Origin: Salinivirgaceae bacterium
GTDB taxonomy: Bacteria; Bacteroidota; Bacteroidia; Bacteroidales; SZUA-534
Direction of reading: 5' to 3'
DNA length: 64,000 nt
Assembly: GCA_017557785.1 (NCBI GenBank)
Contig: JAFYYA010000086.1
Coordinates: forward strand, 85,270-149,269
The notes under the pieces were generated by a model. It searched no databases. It had not been told where the DNA came from and worked only from the letters and a program-made list of their open reading frames with translations. Both the position numbers and the translations under genes were made by a program. Every line of letters begins with the position of its first letter. Position 1 is the first letter of the stretch. Shown piece after piece: positions 19,106 to 29,165 of the stretch.

Positions 19106-19363
19106 ATGGAAACTAGAAATTTGAGAAAGGAACGTATAGGAGTTGTGGTCAGCAACAAGATGGAGAAGACCATAACAGTTGCTATCAAACGGAAGGTAAA
19201 GCATCCGCTTTACGGAAAATTTGTCAATAAGACTACCAAATTGCACGCTCAGGACGAAAAGAACGAGTGCAACATTGGTGATACCGTTAGGATTATGGAA
19301 ACCAGACCTTTGAGCAAGACAAAGAACTGGCGTTTAGTTGAAATCATTGAAAAAGCTAAGTAG
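19106..19363 (+). CDS. rpsQ: 30S ribosomal protein S17
   Basis: The 85-residue uS17 is a primary 16S rRNA binder. [16 protein letters not shown] and HDE-type [18 protein letters not shown] are conserved. It starts 9 bases after rpmC. Confidence 0.97.
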   Translation: METRNLRKERIGVVVSNKMEKTITVAIKRKVKHPLYGKFVNKTTKLHAQDEKNECNIGDTVRIMETRPLSKTKNWRLVEIIEKAK

Positions 19364-19365
19364 TC

Positions 19366-19731
19366 ATGATACAGTCTGAGACTAGATTAAGTGTAGCCGA
19401 CAACAGTGGTGCCAAAACAGTTTTGTGCATCAATGTTCTGGGTGGGTCGAAAAAACGTTATGCTACTATTGGTGACACAATAGTTGTTGCAGTTAAGACG
19501 GCTCTGCCTGGCGGCGATGTGAAAAAAGGCGCAGTCAGCAAGGCTGTGGTTGTACGTACCACAAAGGAAATCCGCCGCAGCGACGGTTCTTACATCCGTT
19601 TCGACGACAACGCCTGTGTATTACTCAACAATGCAGGTGAAATCAGAGGAACCCGTATTTTCGGTCCTGTAGCACGCGAGTTGCGCGACAGTTACATGAA
19701 GATTGTTTCTCTTGCACCAGAAGTCTTATAA
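19366..19731 (+). CDS. rplN: 50S ribosomal protein L14
   Basis: The 121-residue uL14 forms inter-subunit bridges with 16S r[20 protein letters not shown] and [23 protein letters not shown] are textbook. Two bases separate it from rpsQ. Confidence 0.98.
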   Translation: MIQSETRLSVADNSGAKTVLCINVLGGSKKRYATIGDTIVVAVKTALPGGDVKKGAVSKAVVVRTTKEIRRSDGSYIRFDDNACVLLNNAGEIRGTRIFGPVARELRDSYMKIVSLAPEVL

Positions 19732-19747
19732 TTAAAAGGTAACAAAA

Positions 19748-20071
19748 ATGGCAACGAAATTGCATATCAAAAAAGGAGACACCGTTGTTGTTATCGCTGG
19801 TGAGTCTAAAGGACAAAGAGGAAAAGTCCTTAGCGTGCAAGTAGAAAAACAGCGTGCTGTCGTTGAAGGCATCAATATGGTGTCGAAGCACACCAAGCCA
19901 AACGCCAAGAATACCCAGGGCGGTATTGTTAAGCAAGAAGCACCCGTTCACATCTCGAACCTTATGCTTGTTGAGCCGGCTAACGGCAATCCGACACGCA
20001 TCGGCCGCAGAATTGGTGAGAACGGTAAATTAGTTAGATACTCTAAAAAATCTGGAGAGGAGATCAAATAA
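19748..20071 (+). CDS. rplX: 50S ribosomal protein L24
   Basis: The 107-residue uL24 is an assembly initiator with an N-terminal KOW motif ([20 protein letters not shown]). [21 protein letters not shown] (key residues) is typical. Its stop overlaps the rplE start by one base. Confidence 0.97.
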   Translation: MATKLHIKKGDTVVVIAGESKGQRGKVLSVQVEKQRAVVEGINMVSKHTKPNAKNTQGGIVKQEAPVHISNLMLVEPANGNPTRIGRRIGENGKLVRYSKKSGEEIK

Positions 20072-20628
20072 TGGAATACGTACCAGAATTACGCAAGAAG
20101 TATAAAGATGTGATAGTTCCTGCTTTGACAAAGGAATTCAACTACAAGACACCTATGCAGGTTCCAAAACTTGAGAAGATCGTCATCAATCAAGGTGTGG
20201 GTAAGGCTATCGCCGACAAGAAGATTATTGACACCGCTGCAGAAGAGTTGACAGCCATAACCGGACAAAAGGCGATGAAGACACTTTCGCGCATGGACAT
20301 CTCGAACTTCAAACTGAGAAAGAAAATGCCGATTGGTGTTAAAGTCACCTTGAGAAAAGACCGGATGTATGAATTCCTTGAGAGACTCATTGTTGTCGCA
20401 CTTCCGCGTATCCGCGACTTCAAAGGTGTGAACAGCAAACTCGACGGAAAAGGAAACTATACTCTCGGCATTACCGAGCAGATTATTTTCCCTGAAATCG
20501 ATATCGACAAAATCACAACATTGCTCGGTATGGACATAACCTTTGTTACATCAGCCAGAACTGACGAGGAAGGTTACGCATTGTTGAGAGAGTTCGGCAT
20601 TCCATTTAAAAATCTTAAAAAGAATTAA
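20071..20628 (+). CDS. rplE: 50S ribosomal protein L5
   Basis: The 185-residue uL5 binds 5S rRNA in the central protuberance and touches the P-site t[14 protein letters not shown], the [10 protein letters not shown] segment and the C-terminal [15 protein letters not shown] are diagnostic. Confidence 0.98.
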   Translation: MEYVPELRKKYKDVIVPALTKEFNYKTPMQVPKLEKIVINQGVGKAIADKKIIDTAAEELTAITGQKAMKTLSRMDISNFKLRKKMPIGVKVTLRKDRMYEFLERLIVVALPRIRDFKGVNSKLDGKGNYTLGITEQIIFPEIDIDKITTLLGMDITFVTSARTDEEGYALLREFGIPFKNLKKN

Positions 20629-20631
20629 TCC

Positions 20632-20901
20632 ATGGCAAAAGAGTCAATGAAAGCCCGCGAGGTCAAAAGGGCTAAATTAGTTCAGAAATATGCTGGGAAA
20701 CGCGCAAAACTGCTTGCCGAAGGTGATTACATCGCACTTCAGAAGTTGCCGAAGAACGCTTCACCAGTACGTATGCACAACAGGTGCTCTCTCACCGGAC
20801 GTCCGAAAGGCTATATCCGCCAGTTCGGCATCAGCCGTATCCAGTTCCGCGAGATGGCACTCAAAGGATTGATTCCGGGTGTTAAAAAAGCAAGTTGGTA
20901 A
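20632..20901 (+). CDS. rpsN: 30S ribosomal protein S14, zinc-free form
   Basis: The 89-residue uS14 is the long, C-minus type: only one cysteine (in [13 protein letters not shown]) is present where zinc-binding paralogues have two CxxC pairs. It therefore should not depend on zinc. It starts 3 bases after rplE. Confidence 0.97.
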   Translation: MAKESMKAREVKRAKLVQKYAGKRAKLLAEGDYIALQKLPKNASPVRMHNRCSLTGRPKGYIRQFGISRIQFREMALKGLIPGVKKASW

Positions 20902-20919
20902 CCTTAAAGTTATAAGAAA

Positions 20920-21315
20920 ATGACAGATCCAATAGCAGATTTCCTGACCAGAATCAGGAACGCTCAAATGGCAAAAAGCAAAGTTGTCGAGATACCTTCG
21001 TCGAACATGAAGAAGAGCATAACCAAAATCCTTTACGATAATGGTTATATTCTCAATTACAAGTTCGATGACGAGAAGGACAAAGGCATCATCAAGATTG
21101 CCTTGAAGTATAACTTGCAGACTAAACAGCCGGTTATCAAAAAATTAGAGAGAATCAGCCGTCCGGGTTTGAGAAAATACACCAATGTTGAGAATATGCC
21201 CCGCGTATTGAACGGTTTGGGAATAGCAGTTATCTCAACTTCTCAAGGCGTGATGTCAGACAAAGACGCACGCGCCAAGAATCTGGGTGGCGAAGTATTG
21301 TGTTACATTTATTAA
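20920..21315 (+). CDS. rpsH: 30S ribosomal protein S8
   Basis: The 131-residue uS8 binds the central domain of 16S rRNA and in some bacteria represses the spc operon. [16 protein letters not shown] and a C-terminal [18 protein letters not shown]-like motif (here [19 protein letters not shown]) confirm it. Confidence 0.98.
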   Translation: MTDPIADFLTRIRNAQMAKSKVVEIPSSNMKKSITKILYDNGYILNYKFDDEKDKGIIKIALKYNLQTKQPVIKKLERISRPGLRKYTNVENMPRVLNGLGIAVISTSQGVMSDKDARAKNLGGEVLCYIY

Positions 21316-21329
21316 TTTAAGTTTATAAC

Positions 21330-21884
21330 ATGTCACGTATTGGAAAATTACCTGTAGCTATACCCGCTGGCGTTACAGTCACAGTTGACAACGACAATGT
21401 GGTAGTAGTAAAAGGGCCCAAAGGAACATTGACACAGAAAGTCAATCCTGACATCAAAGTTATTGTGGAGCCGACAGCCGTGAAACTGGAGCGTCCAGAC
21501 GACGAGATCGCACACAAATCAATGCACGGTCTGTACCGCGCGCTGATCCACAACATGGTGGTAGGTGTTTCTGAAGGGTTCAAATTAGAGATGGAATTTG
21601 TTGGTGTAGGTTACCGTGCTGAGTCGAACGGTCAAATGCTCGAAATGAGCCTTGGCTATTCACACAGCATCATGTTTGAGTTGCCAGCCGAAATCAAGGT
21701 TGACGCAAAAACCGACAAACGCAGCAACCCGATTCTGAAACTTGAAAGTTGCGACAAACAACTTATCGGCCAGGTTGCCGCTAAGATCCGCTCCTTCCGT
21801 ATGCCAGAGCCGTACAAGGGCAAGGGTATTAAGTTCATTGGCGAAGGAATTCGCAGAAAAGTTGGTAAATCTGCTGGTAAATAA
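21330..21884 (+). CDS. rplF: 50S ribosomal protein L6
   Basis: The 184-residue uL6 lies beside the sarcin-ricin loop and the factor-binding site. MSRIGKLPVAIPAGV and the PEPYKGKGIKFIGE...RRKVGKSAGK terminus are conserved. Confidence 0.98.
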   Translation: MSRIGKLPVAIPAGVTVTVDNDNVVVVKGPKGTLTQKVNPDIKVIVEPTAVKLERPDDEIAHKSMHGLYRALIHNMVVGVSEGFKLEMEFVGVGYRAESNGQMLEMSLGYSHSIMFELPAEIKVDAKTDKRSNPILKLESCDKQLIGQVAAKIRSFRMPEPYKGKGIKFIGEGIRRKVGKSAGK

Positions 21885-21901
21885 TCTAAAAATCAAAAGT
21901 T

Positions 21902-22258
21902 ATGTCATCGTTTAAATTAGAAAGACGCAATAAGATTAAAGCGAGCATTCGGAAGAATGTGAGTGGCACAGCAGAAAAACCCCGCATGAGTGTTTACCGC
22001 AGCAACACACAGATTTACGTTCAGATTATTGACGACGTAGCAGGCAAGACACTTGCTTCGGCATCATCGAAAGTAAAGAGCATTGCTGACGTGAAGGGAA
22101 CAAAGACTCAGAAAGCGGAGAAAGTAGGCGAGGAGATTGCCAAAATCGCTTTAGATAAAGGAATCAGCCAAGTCGTATTTGACAGAAATGGCTTTTTGTA
22201 TCATGGTAGAGTGAAGGCCTTGGCTGACGCTGCCCGTAAAGGTGGACTTAAATTTTAG
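21902..22258 (+). CDS. rplR: 50S ribosomal protein L18
   Basis: The 118-residue uL18 binds 5S rRNA with L5. RPRMSVYRS-type residues (here [19 protein letters not shown]) and [20 protein letters not shown] are typical. Confidence 0.97.
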   Translation: MSSFKLERRNKIKASIRKNVSGTAEKPRMSVYRSNTQIYVQIIDDVAGKTLASASSKVKSIADVKGTKTQKAEKVGEEIAKIALDKGISQVVFDRNGFLYHGRVKALADAARKGGLKF

Positions 22259-22263
22259 AAGTT

Positions 22264-22776
22264 ATGTCAAACGTTAGAAGAATAAAAACAACAGATCTTG
22301 AATTGAAAGATCGTTTGGTTGCCATCAACCGTGTTACCAAGGTAACCAAGGGTGGCCGTACATTCACTTTCTCTGCAATTGTTGTCGTAGGCAACGAGGA
22401 TGGTGTTGTTGGTTACGGACTTGGCAAAGCCAATGAGGTGACAACAGCCATCAGCAAGGGTGTTGAGGATGCCAAGAAGAACCTGATCAAGGTTCCGGTC
22501 ATCAATGGTACCATTCCACACGACCAACTGGCTGTTTATGGCGGAGCCAAAGTTTACATCTCACCGGCATCGCACGGTACAGGTGTTAAGGCTGGTGGTG
22601 CCATGCGTGCAGTGTTGGAGAGCGTGGGCGTTAAAGACTGCCTTGCAAAATCAAAAGGCTCATCGAACCCGCACAATGTTGTGAAAGCAACCATTGAGGC
22701 ATTGGCACAAATGCGCGATGCCAAAGAAGTGGCTTTTGAACGTGGAATATCAATGGAAAAAGTATTTAAAGGTTAA
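22264..22776 (+). CDS. rpsE: 30S ribosomal protein S5
   Basis: The 170-residue uS5 supports decoding accuracy and mRNA unwinding. [20 protein letters not shown] and [11 protein letters not shown] define the double-stranded-RNA-binding domain. [19 protein letters not shown] lies in the second domain. It starts 5 bases after rplR. Confidence 0.98.
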   Translation: MSNVRRIKTTDLELKDRLVAINRVTKVTKGGRTFTFSAIVVVGNEDGVVGYGLGKANEVTTAISKGVEDAKKNLIKVPVINGTIPHDQLAVYGGAKVYISPASHGTGVKAGGAMRAVLESVGVKDCLAKSKGSSNPHNVVKATIEALAQMRDAKEVAFERGISMEKVFKG

Positions 22777-22781
22777 TCGTC

Positions 22782-22964
22782 ATGGCAAAGTATCGTATTA
22801 AACAAATAAAAAGCAAAATTGGCAGCAACAAGCGCCAAGTTGCCACACTCGAGGCTTTAGGTTTGCATAAAATGAACCAAGTTGTTGAGCATGACGCAAA
22901 ACCTGAAATACTTGGTATGATAAATGCAGTTAAACATTTGGTTTCTTTTGAAGAAATAAAGTAA
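22782..22964 (+). CDS. rpmD: 50S ribosomal protein L30
   Basis: The 60-residue uL30 has the core IKQIKSKIGSNKRQVATLEAL and LHKMNQVVEHDAKPEILGMI. Length is the bacterial norm. It starts 5 bases after rpsE. Confidence 0.97.
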   Translation: MAKYRIKQIKSKIGSNKRQVATLEALGLHKMNQVVEHDAKPEILGMINAVKHLVSFEEIK

Positions 22965-22976
22965 CACGACATTATT

Positions 22977-23423
22977 ATGGATTTAAGTAATTTGAAGCCG
23001 GCAGCCGGCTCAGTAAAATCTTCGAAAAGAATAGGCCGCGGAGCAGGTTCAGGCAAAGGCGGAACTTCAACCCGTGGTCACAAAGGCGCAAAATCGCGTT
23101 CAGGTTATTCGAAGAAGGTAGGTTTCGAAGGTGGTCAGATGCCATTGCAGAGACGTATGCCTAAATTTGGTTTTAAGAACATCAACCGCAAAGAGTTCAA
23201 AGCCGTCAATGTTGGCGATTTGCAGAAACTGGCAGAAGCCAAAGGTTTGACCAAAATAGATGTAGACATTTTACTCGCCAATGGTTTGGTTTCGGCCAAC
23301 GACAAGGTGAAGATTTTGGGCAACGGCAAGTTGAGCCTTCCGATTGAGGTTGAGGCACATGCTTTCTCAAAGTCGGCAATCGAAGCAATCGAGAGCCAGA
23401 AGGGTAAAGTTGTAACATTGTAA
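22977..23423 (+). CDS. rplO: 50S ribosomal protein L15
   Basis: The 148-residue uL15 is a late assembly protein. The glycine-rich N-terminus KRIGRGAGSGKGGTSTRGHKG and GFEGGQMPLQRRMPKFGF are diagnostic. It directly precedes secY. Confidence 0.98.
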   Translation: MDLSNLKPAAGSVKSSKRIGRGAGSGKGGTSTRGHKGAKSRSGYSKKVGFEGGQMPLQRRMPKFGFKNINRKEFKAVNVGDLQKLAEAKGLTKIDVDILLANGLVSANDKVKILGNGKLSLPIEVEAHAFSKSAIEAIESQKGKVVTL

Positions 23424-23434
23424 TACTTACATTG

Positions 23435-24763
23435 ATGAAGAGATTTATTGAAACCTTAAAGAATATCTGGAAAATTGATGACCTGAAGACAAGAATCACC
23501 AACACCTTGCTGTTGATTCTTGTTTATCGGTTGGGTACAATGGTTGTGCTTCCGGGTATCGACCCCACACAACTTGCAGCACTGAAAAACCAGACAGCAA
23601 GTGGCATCTTGGGATTGTTGGACATGTTCTCAGGTGGTGCATTCTCTAATGCGTCAATTTTCGCATTGGGCATCATGCCGTACATCTCGGCATCCATCGT
23701 CATCCAGTTGCTTGGAATGGCAGTGCCTTATTTCCAGAGACTCCAGCGTGAAGGGGAAAGCGGACGTCGCAAGATTAACCAGATAACTAGAATCCTGACA
23801 GTGGCAATTCTGTTTCTTCAGGGCCCGGGCTATTTGGCAAACCTGCACTCACAACTTCCCGAATCGGCATTCATACTAAAGGGTGCTTATTTCACGGTTT
23901 CGTCAATGTTCATCCTTACAGCAGGAACCATGTTTGTAATGTGGTTGGGCGAGAGGATTACCGACAGAGGCTTAGGAAACGGAATCTCTTTGATCATCAT
24001 GATAGGTATTATAGCCCGTCTCCCGTCGGCTCTTTGGGTTGAGTTCATTTCACGTTTGAATGAACAAGGCGGCGGATTAGTGATGTTCTTGATTGAGATG
24101 ATTGCGTTGGGTGTTGTTATCCTATTTACAATTCTTCTTGTGCAGGGAACTCGCAGAATTCCTGTTCAATACGCAAAAAGAATAGTAGGCAACAAGCAAT
24201 ATGGCGGCGTTCGCCAGTACATTCCCTTGAAGGTGAATGCAGCAGGTGTTATGCCTATCATATTTGCTCAGGCAATTATGTTCCTGCCAATCGTACTGAT
24301 TGGGTTCTCAAGCGCTGAATCGGCTACCGGAATTGCCGCTGCGCTGTCTAACCCGACAGGTTTCTGGTACAATCTGACGGTTGGTCTCCTGATCATTCTT
24401 TTCACATATTTCTACACAGCCATCATCATCAATCCGACACAGATGGCCGATGATATGAAGAAGAACGGAGGCTTTATACCGGGAGTGAAACCAGGAAAGA
24501 AGACTGTGGAGTACCTCGACACTGTTATGTCGAGGATTACCTTGCCAGGATCAATATTTCTCGCACTTGTGGCTATCATGCCGGCATTTGCCATGATGGC
24601 GGGAGTACAGAGCAGTTTCGCCTATTTCTATGGCGGTACATCTCTGTTGATTATGGTTGGTGTTGTTCTTGACACACTTCAGCAGATTGAGAGTCATTTG
24701 TTGATGCGTCACTATGACGGATTGATGAAGACCGGAAGAATTAAAGGCCGTTACGGTATGTAA
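23435..24763 (+). CDS. secY: Preprotein translocase subunit SecY
   Basis: SecY is the channel of the Sec translocon. The 442-residue protein has about ten membrane segments. The plug region is DMFSGGAFSNASIFALGIMP, and the ITDRGLGNGISLIIM loop is followed by the KRIVGNKQYGG cytoplasmic loop that contacts SecA and the ribosome. The open frame also includes a TTG three bases earlier (23432); the ATG at 23435 is preferred. It sits at its usual place after rplO. Confidence 0.97.
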   Translation: MKRFIETLKNIWKIDDLKTRITNTLLLILVYRLGTMVVLPGIDPTQLAALKNQTASGILGLLDMFSGGAFSNASIFALGIMPYISASIVIQLLGMAVPYFQRLQREGESGRRKINQITRILTVAILFLQGPGYLANLHSQLPESAFILKGAYFTVSSMFILTAGTMFVMWLGERITDRGLGNGISLIIMIGIIARLPSALWVEFISRLNEQGGGLVMFLIEMIALGVVILFTILLVQGTRRIPVQYAKRIVGNKQYGGVRQYIPLKVNAAGVMPIIFAQAIMFLPIVLIGFSSAESATGIAAALSNPTGFWYNLTVGLLIILFTYFYTAIIINPTQMADDMKKNGGFIPGVKPGKKTVEYLDTVMSRITLPGSIFLALVAIMPAFAMMAGVQSSFAYFYGGTSLLIMVGVVLDTLQQIESHLLMRHYDGLMKTGRIKGRYGM

Positions 24764-24923
24764 TTTTTACCATCAGGCTGAGCTAACTTAGAATGTTAAT
24801 TTTTTGGACAAAAAGGATAAAGCGCGCAATTAATTCCAATTGACTCCAAACGAGACGTCCGAAAGGAATTGTCGGTCAATTAACAAAGGCATAAAGTTAA
24901 GAACAAACGAAAATTAAGTACTT
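24764..24923 (+). other. secY-infA spacer lacking map, with paired inverted repeats
   Basis: These 160 bases hold no open frame of interest. Many Bacteroidota carry map (methionine aminopeptidase) here; it is missing. Two pairs of arms interleave: AATTCC (24832-24837) with GGAATT (24865-24870), and AATTGAC (24838-24844) with GTCAATT (24875-24881). Both can pair only as a pseudoknot or as alternative hairpins. The spacer could contain a promoter or autoregulatory site for infA onward; that is inference. Confidence 0.5.
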
Positions 24924-25142
24924 ATGGCCAAACAGGCTTCTATCGAACAGGATGGTACAATCATCGAGGCATTGTCAAACGCAATGTTCCGAGTTGAGTT
25001 GGAGAACGGGCTGGTGATTACCGCCCACATCTCTGGCAAGATGAGGATGCATTACATAAAGATACTGCCGGGTGATAAAGTTAAAGTGGAAATGTCGCCT
25101 TACGATTTGACTAAGGGGCGCATCGCATTTAGGTACAAATAA
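24924..25142 (+). CDS. infA: Translation initiation factor IF-1
   Basis: The 72-residue OB-fold protein binds the ribosomal A-site during initiation. [22 protein letters not shown] (key residues), [19 protein letters not shown] and KGRIAFRYK are classical. Confidence 0.98.
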   Translation: MAKQASIEQDGTIIEALSNAMFRVELENGLVITAHISGKMRMHYIKILPGDKVKVEMSPYDLTKGRIAFRYK

Positions 25143-25154
25143 AAGACTAAAAAG

Positions 25155-25271
25155 ATGAAAGTAAGAGCATCAATCAAAAAGCGTAGCGCTGATTGCAAAA
25201 TCGTGCGCAGAAAAGGACGTTTGTATGTGATTAACAAAAAAAATCCTAAATTCAAACAACGTCAAGGATAA
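25155..25271 (+). CDS. rpmJ: 50S ribosomal protein L36, zinc-free form
   Basis: This 38-residue bL36 begins [17 protein letters not shown] and ends NPKFKQRQG. The usual CCCH zinc ligands are reduced to a single cysteine, so it is the C-minus form. It starts 12 bases after infA, in the conserved infA-rpmJ-rpsM order. Confidence 0.95.
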   Translation: MKVRASIKKRSADCKIVRRKGRLYVINKKNPKFKQRQG

Positions 25272-25309
25272 ATTAATAAATTTGCAACTCAAAAATTTTA
25301 AATGTAATT

Positions 25310-25684
25310 ATGGCACGTCTTGCAGGTGTAGATTTACCAAAAAACAAAAGAGGAGAAATAGGCCTAACATACATTTTCGGTATCGGACGCAGCAGCGCAA
25401 GAACTATTCTTGACAAAGCTGGCATCAGTTATGACACCAAAGTGGATGAATGGACAGATGCTGAGGTAGCATCGTTGCGCAAGATACTTGGCGAGTACAA
25501 ACTCGAAGGTGAATTGCGTTCTGAAACACAATTAAACATTAAGCGACTGATGGACGTTGGTTGCTACAGAGGTGTGCGCCACCGTCTGGGTTTGCCCGTT
25601 CGCGGTCAGAACACCCGTAACAACGCCCGTACCCGTAAGGGAAGAAAGAAAACTGTCGCTAACAAAAAGAAAGCCACAAAATAA
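25310..25684 (+). CDS. rpsM: 30S ribosomal protein S13
   Basis: The 124-residue uS13 bridges the head to the large subunit. [26 protein letters not shown] (key residues) and the basic tail [22 protein letters not shown] that reaches the P-site tRNA are present. Confidence 0.98.
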   Translation: MARLAGVDLPKNKRGEIGLTYIFGIGRSSARTILDKAGISYDTKVDEWTDAEVASLRKILGEYKLEGELRSETQLNIKRLMDVGCYRGVRHRLGLPVRGQNTRNNARTRKGRKKTVANKKKATK

Positions 25685-25697
25685 TAGGTAATTAATT

Positions 25698-26087
25698 ATG
25701 GCACAGAAGTCAAAAACAACTAAAAAGAGAATCGTAAAGGTTGAAACTTCGGGCGAAGTTCACATTCATTCTTCGTTTAACAATATCATTATTTCGATAA
25801 CCAACAGCGAAGGACAAGTAATTTCGTGGTCATCAGCCGGCAAAAACGGATTCCGTGGTTCAAAAAAGAACACTCCGTATGCAGCACAAGTTGCCGCCGA
25901 AGATTGTGGAAAAGTGGCATTCGACGCAGGAATGCGCAAAGCCAAAGTATATGTCAAAGGTCCGGGAACTGGCCGTGAGTCAGCCATCCGATCTATAAAC
26001 AACTTGGGAATTGAGGTTACAGAAATCGTTGACGTAACTCCGCTTCCGCACAATGGCTGCCGTCCGCCAAAAAGACGTCGTGTTTAA
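25698..26087 (+). CDS. rpsK: 30S ribosomal protein S11
   Basis: The 129-residue uS11 lies on the platform by the mRNA exit. [19 protein letters not shown] and the [15 protein letters not shown] end are conserved. The serine/asparagine after NGCR-type residues is normal. Confidence 0.98.
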   Translation: MAQKSKTTKKRIVKVETSGEVHIHSSFNNIIISITNSEGQVISWSSAGKNGFRGSKKNTPYAAQVAAEDCGKVAFDAGMRKAKVYVKGPGTGRESAIRSINNLGIEVTEIVDVTPLPHNGCRPPKRRRV

Positions 26088-26113
26088 TAGTTTAATTGAA
26101 TAAACAGAAGAAA

Positions 26114-26722
26114 ATGGCTAGATACATTGGACCAAAATCAAAAATCGCCAGAAAATTCGGCGAGCCTATTTATGGGTCAGACAAGTACTTGGACCGCAAG
26201 AATTTTCCTCCAGGCCAGCACGGTTTGAACAAAAAGAGAAAAAAATCTTCTGAGTATGGTACTCAGTTGCAGGAGAAACAAAAAGCAAAATACACATATG
26301 GTGTTTTGGAGCGTCAATTCGCTAATTTGTTTGTAAAAGCTCAACGCAGCAAGGGTATCACTGGTGAGGTTTTGTTGCAGTTATTGGAGTCGAGATTAGA
26401 CAACGTAGTTTATCGTTTGGGCATTGCTCCCACAAGAGCCGCTGCACGTCAGCTTGTGCTTCACAAGCACATCGTGGTTAACGGCGAGGTGGTAAACATT
26501 CCTTCTTATCAGGTAAAAGCCGGTGAAGTTGTTGGTGTTCGTGAGAAATCGAAATCTCTTGAAGTTATTTCGAATTCTTTGGCCGGAACTAATCACAGCA
26601 AGTATTCTTGGTTGGAGTGGGATAACGCCAATGTTGCTGGAAAATTCCTTAATGTTCCTGAAAGAGCGGACATCCCGGAGCACATCGAGGAACAATTGAT
26701 TGTTGAACTTTACTCTAAGTAA
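26114..26722 (+). CDS. rpsD: 30S ribosomal protein S4, zinc-free form
   Basis: The 202-residue uS4 is a primary 16S rRNA binder and part of the mRNA entry gate. [19 protein letters not shown] is the true start at 26114; a TTG at 26096 in the same frame is not conserved. The N-terminus has no CxxC pair, so it is the zinc-free type. The S4 RNA-binding domain is in [20 protein letters not shown]. Confidence 0.97.
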   Translation: MARYIGPKSKIARKFGEPIYGSDKYLDRKNFPPGQHGLNKKRKKSSEYGTQLQEKQKAKYTYGVLERQFANLFVKAQRSKGITGEVLLQLLESRLDNVVYRLGIAPTRAAARQLVLHKHIVVNGEVVNIPSYQVKAGEVVGVREKSKSLEVISNSLAGTNHSKYSWLEWDNANVAGKFLNVPERADIPEHIEEQLIVELYSK

Positions 26723-26731
26723 TAATTAATC

Positions 26732-27724
26732 ATGGCAATTTTAGCTTTTCAAAAGCCCGACAGAGTTATAATGCTCGAACAAGACAACCGTTTTGGTAAG
26801 TTCGAGTTCCGCCCGTTGGAGCCTGGTTATGGGCAGACAATAGGCAATGCCCTGCGTCGTATTTTGTTGTCATCACTTGAAGGTTTTGCTATCACTACTG
26901 TTAAAATCGCAGGTGTTGATCACGAATTCTCGACTATTCCTGGAGTCATGGAAGATGTTACGGAAATAGTTTTGAATTTGAAGCAGGTAAGATTCAAGCA
27001 GCAGATAGAGGACATCGATCACGAAAAAGTGTCGATAATGGTTTCTGACCAAGAGACGTTCACCGCTGGTGATATTTCACGCTTCCTTAGCGGATTTGAG
27101 GTGTTGAACCCCGAACTGGTTATTTGCCGTCTTGATCCTTCTGTCAAACTCCAAATGGAGATTACGATCAACAAGGGACGCGGTTATGTTCCGTCAGATG
27201 AGAATATGCCTGTCGATGCGGAATTTGGCGTTATTGCCATTGATTCAATCCATACTCCTATTGTAAATGTGAAGTATGTTGTTGAAAATTACCGAGTTGA
27301 GCAAAAGACCGACTACGAAAAGTTGGTGTTGGAAATTAAAACAGATGGATCTATTCTTCCGAAAGACGCTTTGAATGAAGCTGCTAAAATCCTTATTTAT
27401 CACTTTATGCTGTTCTCTGACGAGAAGATTACTCTTGATGCCGGAGAAAAATATCAGACAGAGGAGTTTGATGAGGAAGTTCTGCATATGCGTCAATTGC
27501 TGAAGACCAAACTTATCGATATGGATTTGTCAGTCAGAGCGCTTAACTGCTTGAAGGCTGCCGATGTCGAGACTTTGGGTGACCTTTGCACATATAACAA
27601 AAACGATTTGCTGAAGTTTAGAAACTTCGGAAAGAAATCGTTGACCGAATTAGAGGATTTGCTTGATTCAATGAACCTTACTTTCGGAATGGACATCAGT
27701 AAGTATAAACTTGAGAAAGATTAA
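26732..27724 (+). CDS. rpoA: RNA polymerase alpha subunit
   Basis: Alpha dimerises to start polymerase assembly. The N-terminal domain includes [20 protein letters not shown], the dimer interface. The C-terminal domain (about residues 255-330, [16 protein letters not shown]...[17 protein letters not shown]) contacts UP elements and activators. At 330 residues it is of normal length for the phylum. It lies between rpsD and rplQ. Confidence 0.98.
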   Translation: MAILAFQKPDRVIMLEQDNRFGKFEFRPLEPGYGQTIGNALRRILLSSLEGFAITTVKIAGVDHEFSTIPGVMEDVTEIVLNLKQVRFKQQIEDIDHEKVSIMVSDQETFTAGDISRFLSGFEVLNPELVICRLDPSVKLQMEITINKGRGYVPSDENMPVDAEFGVIAIDSIHTPIVNVKYVVENYRVEQKTDYEKLVLEIKTDGSILPKDALNEAAKILIYHFMLFSDEKITLDAGEKYQTEEFDEEVLHMRQLLKTKLIDMDLSVRALNCLKAADVETLGDLCTYNKNDLLKFRNFGKKSLTELEDLLDSMNLTFGMDISKYKLEKD

Positions 27725-27729
27725 TAACG

Positions 27730-28251
27730 ATGAGACACAATAAAGGTTTTAATCATTTAGGCAGACAAGAAGGGCACAGAGATGCCATGTTGTCCAATAT
27801 GGCTACATCTTTGATTCTGCACAAACGTATTTCTACTACAGTTGCCAAAGCCAAGGCATTAAAAATGTACGTTGAGCCCCTGATTACAAAGTCAAAAGTA
27901 GATTCGACACACTCGCGTCGTGTTGTATTCAGTTATCTTCAGAACAAGGAGAGTGTTTCTGAACTTTTCCGTGAGATTGCAGCCAAGGTTGCCAATCGTC
28001 CGGGCGGATACACAAGAATCCTGAAGACTGGCACCCGTGTTGGCGATAGCGCCGAGATGTGCATCATTGAGTTGGTTGACTTCAATACAAATTATTCGCA
28101 AGGTGCTAACGAAGCAGCGAAGAAGACTACTACTCGCCGTCGTCGCTCTTCAGCTAAAAAGGCTGACAACGCAGTTGTTGCTGACGCAGTTGAAGTTAAG
28201 GAAGAATCTCCTGCAGCAGCCGACGAGAATCAAGAAGCAAAAGCAGAATAA
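27730..28251 (+). CDS. rplQ: 50S ribosomal protein L17 with long acidic tail
   Basis: The bL17 core (residues 1-115) starts [21 protein letters not shown] and lies near the tunnel exit. It is extended by about 58 low-complexity residues, first RRRRSSAKK-basic, then Ala/Glu-rich ([13 protein letters not shown]). Such tails are common in Bacteroidota L17. It is the last gene of the operon and is closed by a strong terminator. Confidence 0.97.
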   Translation: MRHNKGFNHLGRQEGHRDAMLSNMATSLILHKRISTTVAKAKALKMYVEPLITKSKVDSTHSRRVVFSYLQNKESVSELFREIAAKVANRPGGYTRILKTGTRVGDSAEMCIIELVDFNTNYSQGANEAAKKTTTRRRRSSAKKADNAVVADAVEVKEESPAAADENQEAKAE

Positions 28252-28270
28252 ACAATTGTTTCTACAGATA

Positions 28271-28305
28271 CAAAAAAGGCCGCATTTGCGGCCTTTTTTG
28301 TTTTA
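28271..28305. terminator. Terminator of the ribosomal operon, probably bidirectional
   Basis: A perfect 13-bp stem (28271-28283 with 28288-28300, including GGCCGC/GCGGCC) with loop ATTT and a T-run. The A-run on the left lets it serve the minus-strand exonuclease gene as well. Confidence 0.95.
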
Positions 28306-28312
28306 TTAGTTT

Positions 28313-29095
28313 TTATTGTATTTCGTCTTCGTGGTCGTCGGTTATGTACGGGGGAATGACATCAACGTTGGTATCGGCAATTATTGGCTGTCCTTTATAC
28401 CGTAAAAACAGTTGGCAAATGGTGACAACATCGTTTATGCAGTATTCGCTGATGCTGTCGATGTTATGTTCATCCCAATATGTGCGGCCAACCATACAGC
28501 CATCCATGTTCTCTTTTGGCGATGGAAGGTTAAAAATGTTAGCCAAAAGATCGAGAGAGGTGTAGTGCTTGTAATCGCCGAAACGCCAAAGTTCCAAAGT
28601 GTCAAGATTGGTGATTTCCCATGGTTTTTTGCCCGCGCAATCTAGTATTTTGGGAATAGGCAACCCGTTTACAAGCAGTCGGCGGCAGATGTATGGGAAA
28701 TCGAATTCCTTGCCGTTGTGGGCGCAGAGCATGTGCTTGTCTTTGTTGAAGTGCTTGTTGAGTAGCGCTGAGAAAGCCACAAGAATCATCTTTTCGTTGC
28801 TGCCGCAGAATGATTTCACACGGAAATGGCGTTCTCCGTCTTCAGTCACAATAAACCCGGCTGATATGCAGACAATTTTGCCAAATTCAGCCCAGATGCC
28901 GGCTCTTTCATATAGTTCGGCTGGTGATTTACTTTCCTTTTCTGATTGCCATGTCATTTTCTTGGCCCACAACTCTTTTGTGTGGTCATCGAGCAGGTCG
29001 TATGATGGCTGCTGGCCGACGGTCTCGATGTCGATGAACAGAATATTCTCTTCTTTGATTTTGTCTAACATTCTTGCAATCAAATTATTCCGCAA
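28313..29095 (-). CDS. Predicted 3'-5' exonuclease, PolB-like DnaQ fold
   Basis: The 260-residue protein matches the 'predicted 3'-5' exonuclease related to PolB' family. Exo I is FIDIETVG (Asp and Glu metal ligands, about residues 20-27). Exo II is AHNGKEFDFPYICRRL. Exo III is in EYCINDVVTICQLFLRY (Asp). A DnaQ-like nuclease that trims DNA 3' ends or RNA is expected; the true substrate is unknown. The start at 29095 is a guess between it and the ATG at 29071, which would still retain Exo I. The gene is convergent with rplQ and divergent from ssrA. Confidence 0.88.
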   Translation of the reverse strand: MRNNLIARMLDKIKEENILFIDIETVGQQPSYDLLDDHTKELWAKKMTWQSEKESKSPAELYERAGIWAEFGKIVCISAGFIVTEDGERHFRVKSFCGSNEKMILVAFSALLNKHFNKDKHMLCAHNGKEFDFPYICRRLLVNGLPIPKILDCAGKKPWEITNLDTLELWRFGDYKHYTSLDLLANIFNLPSPKENMDGCMVGRTYWDEHNIDSISEYCINDVVTICQLFLRYKGQPIIADTNVDVIPPYITDDHEDEIQ

Positions 29096-29145
29096 TATAA
29101 TCTTTTAAATGACACGCGGGTTCAATATCGTGTGTCGATTTTGCT

Positions 29146-29153
29146 TAATTTTG
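29146..29153 (+). promoter_or_regulatory. ssrA promoter -7 element
   Basis: TAATTTTG matches TAnnTTTG. It ends 12 bases before the mature tmRNA 5' end, leaving a short leader for RNase P to remove. Confidence 0.6.
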
Positions 29154-29165
29154 CAGCATCATTTT

